Assembly (NCBI GenBank): GCA_025458525.1 | Contig: JALOSF010000025.1 | Coordinates: forward strand, 1-34,392 | Reading direction: 5' to 3' | DNA: 34,392 bases | Source: Cypionkella sp. | GTDB lineage: Bacteria > Pseudomonadota > Alphaproteobacteria > Rhodobacterales > Rhodobacteraceae | Shown here: positions 30,805 to 34,392 of the stretch, one piece after another | How the letters are laid out: each line of letters opens with the position of its first letter | How positions within the stretch are numbered: the first letter of the stretch is position 1 | Program-made: the position numbers and the translations under genes | The notes under the pieces: model-generated | Database searches by the model: none | Seen by the model: the letters and a program-made list of their open reading frames with translations, nothing else | What the model was told of the DNA's origin: nothing

Positions 30805-31728
30805 ATGATTCTCAGCTGTGGCGAAGCCCTGATCGACATGTTGCCCCGCACCTCGACCGAAGGCGAGGCTTGCTTTGCCCCTTATGCCGGGGGGGCGGTG
30901 TTCAACACGGCCATCGCCCTGGGGCGGCTTGGCGCGCCGTCGGCGTTCTTTTCCGGCGTTTCGACCGATATGCTGGGCGAGATCCTGGCCGAGACGCTGG
31001 CGGCATCACAGGTGGACACGCGGTTCCTTGCCCGGTCGGGCAGGCCCACGACGGTGGCTTTTGTCAAGCTGGTGAACGGTCAGGCGACCTATGCCTTTTA
31101 TGACGAGGCAACCGCGGGTCGAATGCTGTCGCCCGAACAGCTGCCCGACTTGCCCGCCGATATCTCGACCCTGTTCTTTGGCGGCATCAGCCTTGTCAAC
31201 GATCCCGCAGCCAGCACCTATGAGGCGCTTCAGGCGCGCGAGGCGCAGGCGCGCGTCACCATGATCGACCCCAACATCCGCCCGGGCTTCATCGCGGGGC
31301 AAGAGGCCCCCTATCGCGCCCGCATCGAGCGGATGATCGCGCGGGCCGATATCGTCAAGCTGTCGGACGAGGATCTGCACTGGCTGATGGGCGCGGGCGA
31401 TCTGACGGCGCTTGCGCGCCAGATCGTCGCCAAGGGCCCGAAGGTGGTTTTCATCACCGAAGGGGCTTCGGGCGCCCGGGCCGTCACCGCGGGGCAGGAC
31501 CGGTTTGTGGCGGCAACCCGGGTCACGGTGGCCGATACGGTCGGCGCGGGCGATACGTTCAACGCGGGCGCCCTTGCCGCGCTGCATCAGGCGGGTTGCC
31601 TGACCAAGACGGCGCTGGCCGCCCTGCCCGATGCCACGCTGGATGCGGCCCTGTCGCTTGGCACACGCGCGGCGGCCGTCACCGTCAGCCGCCCGGGCGC
31701 CAACCCGCCTTGGGCGCATGAGCTGTGA
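30805..31728 (+). CDS. PfkB-family sugar kinase, probably fructokinase
   Basis: This 307-residue ribokinase-fold kinase phosphorylates a sugar with ATP. It has the N-terminal PfkB motif region ('[20 protein letters not shown]', '[15 protein letters not shown]') and the C-terminal signature '[17 protein letters not shown]' with catalytic Asp250. The opening '[13 protein letters not shown]' and 'VSLxDED'-like '[14 protein letters not shown]' resemble bacterial fructokinases, but the exact sugar is inferred. The ATG at 30805 has CGGAGGT at good spacing; the frame is open upstream but without a ribosome site. The stop overlaps the GTG start of dtd by 4 bases, so the two are coupled. Confidence 0.87.
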   Translation: MILSCGEALIDMLPRTSTEGEACFAPYAGGAVFNTAIALGRLGAPSAFFSGVSTDMLGEILAETLAASQVDTRFLARSGRPTTVAFVKLVNGQATYAFYDEATAGRMLSPEQLPDLPADISTLFFGGISLVNDPAASTYEALQAREAQARVTMIDPNIRPGFIAGQEAPYRARIERMIARADIVKLSDEDLHWLMGAGDLTALARQIVAKGPKVVFITEGASGARAVTAGQDRFVAATRVTVADTVGAGDTFNAGALAALHQAGCLTKTALAALPDATLDAALSLGTRAAAVTVSRPGANPPWAHEL

Positions 31729-32159
31729 GGGCGGTCGTTCAACGCGTCAGCCGTGCCTCGGTGACGGTAGATGGCGCGATCACCGGTGAAATCGGCCCCG
31801 GCCTTCTGATCCTGATCTGCGCGATGGAGGGCGATAGCGACGCACAGGCGGATGCGATGGCCACAAAGATCGCCAAGCTGCGCATCTTCAAGGATGAGGC
31901 CGGCAAGATGAACCGCTCGATCCTCGACACTGGCGGCGCGGCGCTGATCGTGTCGCAGTTCACGCTTGCGGCCGATCTGCGCGGCAACCGCCCCGGCTTT
32001 TCCACCGCGGCCCGCCCGGACGAGGGCAAGCGGCTTTACGACTATTTTTCGGACCGGATCGCCGCGCTTGGCATACCGACTGCCAAGGGTATCTTCGGCG
32101 CCGACATGGATGTCAGCCTGAACAATGATGGCCCCGTGACCATCTGGCTTGATCTTTAG
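31725..32159 (+). CDS. dtd: D-aminoacyl-tRNA deacylase
   Basis: This 144-residue enzyme removes D-amino acids (and glycine misloaded on tRNA-Ala) from tRNA. It begins '[17 protein letters not shown]', has the DTD motifs '[20 protein letters not shown]' and, near the C-terminus, '[20 protein letters not shown]' with the conserved Gly-Pro-Val-Thr. Length is normal. The start is a GTG within the stop of the sugar kinase (GTGA). Its own stop overlaps the stop of the convergent Nudix gene by 4 bases, leaving no room for an intervening terminator. Confidence 0.95.
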   Translation: MRAVVQRVSRASVTVDGAITGEIGPGLLILICAMEGDSDAQADAMATKIAKLRIFKDEAGKMNRSILDTGGAALIVSQFTLAADLRGNRPGFSTAARPDEGKRLYDYFSDRIAALGIPTAKGIFGADMDVSLNNDGPVTIWLDL

Positions 32160-32605
32160 CGGACGATCAGTTCCAGCGGATCGTAAAGGCTTTCGCCGCT
32201 GCCCCAGGCCGCCTGTGGAAGGCTGTCGGGCTTGAACCGGATGGAGGAAAGCTCCGCGCGCGAAAAGAACCGGCGCTCGGTCACGACGCCTTCGGGGTCG
32301 CGCCAGGCTTGAGTGATCTGGCCGCCGATGATCTGACAGCGAAAGTAAAGATCCACCTGATGAAATCCACGCTTCGGATCATGGAATTCATTGACCAGAC
32401 AGGGCGCGCCGACCTCGATGCTCAGCCCGGTTTCTTCCCAGATTTCCCGGATCAGATTGTCATGCAAGGACTGGCCCACCACCGCCCCACCGCCCGGCGC
32501 GCACCAAAGATCGGACACGCCGGCGCGATAGGCGTTGACCAGAAGCAGCCGGTCATCAGCCAGGATGAGTGCGCGGGTGGCAAGGCGGGGCGTGCGGTGT
32601 GACAT
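32156..32605 (-). CDS. Nudix hydrolase
   Basis: This 149-residue protein has the Nudix box near residues 42-65, reading '[20 protein letters not shown]' followed by TGL. The box keeps the catalytic REIWEE core, but the usual first Glu (GxxxxxE) is Gln here ('GQS' instead of 'GES'). The N-terminus '[20 protein letters not shown]' and the C-terminal part are typical of small Nudix hydrolases acting on nucleoside or other diphosphate compounds; the substrate is unknown. The start at 32605 is chosen because the frame beyond it is extended but unlike the family. It converges on dtd and is divergent from the alpha/beta hydrolase with 78 bases between. Confidence 0.85.
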   Translation of the reverse strand: MSHRTPRLATRALILADDRLLLVNAYRAGVSDLWCAPGGGAVVGQSLHDNLIREIWEETGLSIEVGAPCLVNEFHDPKRGFHQVDLYFRCQIIGGQITQAWRDPEGVVTERRFFSRAELSSIRFKPDSLPQAAWGSGESLYDPLELIVR

Positions 32606-32683
32606 GGTGCCAACCTGTGACGTCGCGCGCCGTTTGTCCACTCCCCCTTGGCAATCCAGGATCTGCGCGCCATCTTTCACCGC

Positions 32684-33421
32684 ATGACCCGCCTGCTTGC
32701 CCTGACGCTGCTGCTGCTGTTGCCCCTGCCTGCGCGGGCGGATTGCGTTGTTCTGCTGCATGGGTTGGCGCGCAGCGATGCCTCGCTTGTGCTCATGGCC
32801 GAGGCGTTGAACAGCGCGGGATTTCGCACCGTCAATCAGGGCTATCCGTCAACCTCGGCGCCGATCCCCGATCTTGCCGCCTTTGTCGGCGAAGGGATCG
32901 AGGCCTGCGCCTTGCAACCGGATGAAAAGCTGCATTTCGTGACCCATTCGATGGGTGGCATTCTGGTGCGGCACTATCTGGCCCATCATCGCCCCAAGGC
33001 GCTTGGCCGCGTGGTGATGCTGGCCCCGCCCAATCAGGGGTCGGAACTTGTCGATGCGCTGGCGAAACTGCCGCCCTTTGGCTGGGTCAATGGCCCTGCC
33101 GGGGCGCAGCTTGGCACCGATGCGGGGTCGGTTCCCCTGACCCTGCCGCCGGTGGACTTTCCGTTGGGCGTGATCGCGGGCAACCAGTCGCTCAACCCGG
33201 TCTATTCCAGCATGATCCCGGGCCCCGATGACGGCAAGGTCAGCGTTGAATCGACCCGGATCGAAGGGATGACCGCGCATCTGACCCTGCCCGCCACCCA
33301 CACCTTTCTGATGATGAACCCCGTCGCCATCCGCGAGACGATCCTGTTCCTGCGCAGCGGGGCCTTTGATCCCGCGCTCAGCTACGGTCAGGCGGTCGAA
33401 GACCTGCTTTTGCCCGAGTGA
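32684..33421 (+). CDS. Secreted alpha/beta-fold hydrolase, lipase/esterase-like
   Basis: This 245-residue protein has a Sec signal of about 18-20 residues ('[17 protein letters not shown]') and an alpha/beta hydrolase fold. '[15 protein letters not shown]' is the oxyanion-loop HG motif and '[15 protein letters not shown]' the nucleophile elbow with Ser89. Later '[12 protein letters not shown]' and '[14 protein letters not shown]' (probable acid region) and 'LPATHTFLM' (probable catalytic His) complete the triad. The family includes lipases, PGAP1-like and acyl-transfer enzymes. The ATG at 32684 gives a proper signal; a TTG at 32648 in frame is less likely. It is preceded by the divergent Nudix gene. 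Confidence 0.85.
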   Translation: MTRLLALTLLLLLPLPARADCVVLLHGLARSDASLVLMAEALNSAGFRTVNQGYPSTSAPIPDLAAFVGEGIEACALQPDEKLHFVTHSMGGILVRHYLAHHRPKALGRVVMLAPPNQGSELVDALAKLPPFGWVNGPAGAQLGTDAGSVPLTLPPVDFPLGVIAGNQSLNPVYSSMIPGPDDGKVSVESTRIEGMTAHLTLPATHTFLMMNPVAIRETILFLRSGAFDPALSYGQAVEDLLLPE

Positions 33422-33444
33422 TCCTTGGCAGCGACAGGTCTGGC

Positions 33445-33473
33445 TTGACTTCGACCGCTGGGAAGGGTGTATC
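33445..33473 (+). promoter_or_regulatory. Candidate aspS promoter
   Basis: TTGACT at 33445-33450 and TGTATC at 33468-33473 are separated by exactly 17 bases, 38 bases before the aspS start. The -35 is strong; the -10 is weak. Confidence 0.5.
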
Positions 33474-33511
33474 GGCGCCAAGACGTTTGAGCCCTTGAAA
33501 GGGGAATACCG

Positions 33512-34392
33512 ATGCACGCCTATCGCAGCCACACCTGCGCCGCCCTGAACACAACCAATGTGGGCCAGACCGTCCGCCTGTCGGGATGGGTTCACCGGGT
33601 GCGCGATCATGGCGGCGTGCTGTTCATCGACCTGCGCGACCATTACGGCATCACCCAGGTGCTGGCCGACAGCGACAGCCCGGCCTTTGCCGCGATCGAA
33701 CGGGTGCGCGCCGAATGGGTCATCCAGATCGAAGGCCGGGTCAAGGCGCGCGATGCGGCGCTGGTGAACCCCAAACTTCCCACCGGCGAGATCGAGGTCT
33801 ATGCCACCGGCATGACCGTGCTGGGCGAGGCGGCGGAACTGCCGCTGCCGGTGTTTGGCGAAACCGAATACCCCGAGGAAACCCGCCTCACCTATCGCTT
33901 CCTCGATCTGCGGCGCGACAGCATGCATCGCAACATGATGCTGCGGTCCAATGTGGTGCGCAGCTTGCGCAACCGCATGTGGGATCAGGGCTTCAACGAA
34001 TTCCAGACCCCGATCATCACCGCCAGCAGCCCCGAGGGTGCGCGCGATTTCCTGGTGCCCTCGCGCCTGCATCCGGGCAAGTTCTATGCCCTGCCGCAGG
34101 CCCCGCAGCAGTTCAAGCAGCTGATCATGGTCGCGGGCTTTGACCGCTATTTCCAGATCGCCCCCTGTTTCCGGGATGAGGACCCGCGCGCCGACCGCAG
34201 CCCCACCGACTTCTATCAGCTTGATATCGAAATGAGTTTCGTCGAGCAGGAAGACGTTTTTGCCGCGGTGCAGCCGGTCATTCAGGGCCTGTTCGAAGAA
34301 TTCGCCCCCGAAAAGACCGTCTATAAGGATTGGCCGCGCATCGCCTATCGCGACTCGCTCCTGTGGTATGGGTCCGACAAGCCCGATCTGCG
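33512..34392 (+). CDS. aspS: Aspartyl-tRNA synthetase (N-terminal part, runs off window)
   Basis: About 293 residues are present; the frame is open to the window end. The N-terminal OB-fold anticodon-binding domain (about 1-105) begins '[20 protein letters not shown]' and has '[20 protein letters not shown]' and '[13 protein letters not shown]'. The class II catalytic domain follows with '[20 protein letters not shown]', '[20 protein letters not shown]' and '[19 protein letters not shown]'. The enzyme charges tRNA(Asp); together with gatCA in this window, aspartyl-tRNA(Asn) amidation may also be used if the enzyme is non-discriminating, which cannot be decided from this part. A GGGG ribosome site lies 8 bases upstream. 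Confidence 0.97.
   Translation, partial: MHAYRSHTCAALNTTNVGQTVRLSGWVHRVRDHGGVLFIDLRDHYGITQVLADSDSPAFAAIERVRAEWVIQIEGRVKARDAALVNPKLPTGEIEVYATGMTVLGEAAELPLPVFGETEYPEETRLTYRFLDLRRDSMHRNMMLRSNVVRSLRNRMWDQGFNEFQTPIITASSPEGARDFLVPSRLHPGKFYALPQAPQQFKQLIMVAGFDRYFQIAPCFRDEDPRADRSPTDFYQLDIEMSFVEQEDVFAAVQPVIQGLFEEFAPEKTVYKDWPRIAYRDSLLWYGSDKPDL

Overview
The window looks like a chromosomal segment of a Rhodobacterales (Rhodobacteraceae-type) alphaproteobacterium. The DNA is GC-rich and densely packed, with many 4-bp ATGA/GTGA gene overlaps. The gene set is typical of that order: a tad pilus tail with paired TPR lipoproteins, rnpB beside a cell-wall amidase, RraB, DUF2927 and DUF1127 proteins, and a 'KHPVDxHVGKRIRHRRW' XRE regulator. 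This assignment comes from protein character, not from a database search. I see no insertion sequences, prophage genes, CRISPR arrays or tRNA genes.

Layout. (1) 1-3875, plus strand: the distal end of a tad (type IVc/Flp pilus) cluster, with the TadC C-terminus, two TPR lipoproteins, a prepilin peptidase and an AAA+ ATPase. (2) 3911-5817, minus: mgtE overlapping 5-formyl-THF cyclo-ligase. (3) 5964-8925: guanine deaminase (plus) facing an 8-oxoguanine-deaminase-type amidohydrolase with RraB (minus). (4) 9080-12548: hisN, an XRE regulator, a quinone oxidoreductase and a LysR regulator, with a long inverted repeat in the 326-bp gap after the XRE gene. (5) 12681-14948: a DUF1127 protein, a Bax-inhibitor-1/YccA membrane protein with a strong terminator, rpmG (L33) and the RNase P RNA gene. 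(6) 14957-18180, minus: amidase, excalibur-type lipoprotein, gatA and gatC. (7) 18322-21608: an MBL-fold hydrolase coupled to an unknown Cys-motif protein, tRNA adenosine deaminase, and RluB-type pseudouridine synthase with a long basic tail. (8) 21751-28493, plus: the most interesting locus, with a 27-residue membrane microprotein, an XpaC-like membrane protein, TelA, a DUF2927 lipoprotein with an HExxxQ motif, an SPFH protein carrying a GYF_2 domain and a double zinc-ribbon membrane protein. A lytic transglycosylase follows. (9) 28603-34392: purC (long form), a PAS-HisKA_2 histidine kinase, a PfkB sugar kinase overlapping dtd, a Nudix hydrolase, a secreted alpha/beta hydrolase and the 5' part of aspS.

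How the genes work together. Region 1 builds a surface pilus. Region 3 deaminates guanine and oxidised guanine. GatCA and AspS both belong to aspartyl/asparaginyl and glutaminyl-tRNA supply, while Dtd, tRNA adenosine deaminase, RluB, L33 and RNase P RNA are translation upkeep. Region 8 combines proteins that elsewhere accompany toxic-anion/envelope stress (XpaC-TelA) and membrane-domain organisation (SPFH plus a zinc-ribbon anchor, comparable to Bacillus YdjI/YdjG). I propose that it is one envelope-stress or membrane-organising machine; this is an inference.
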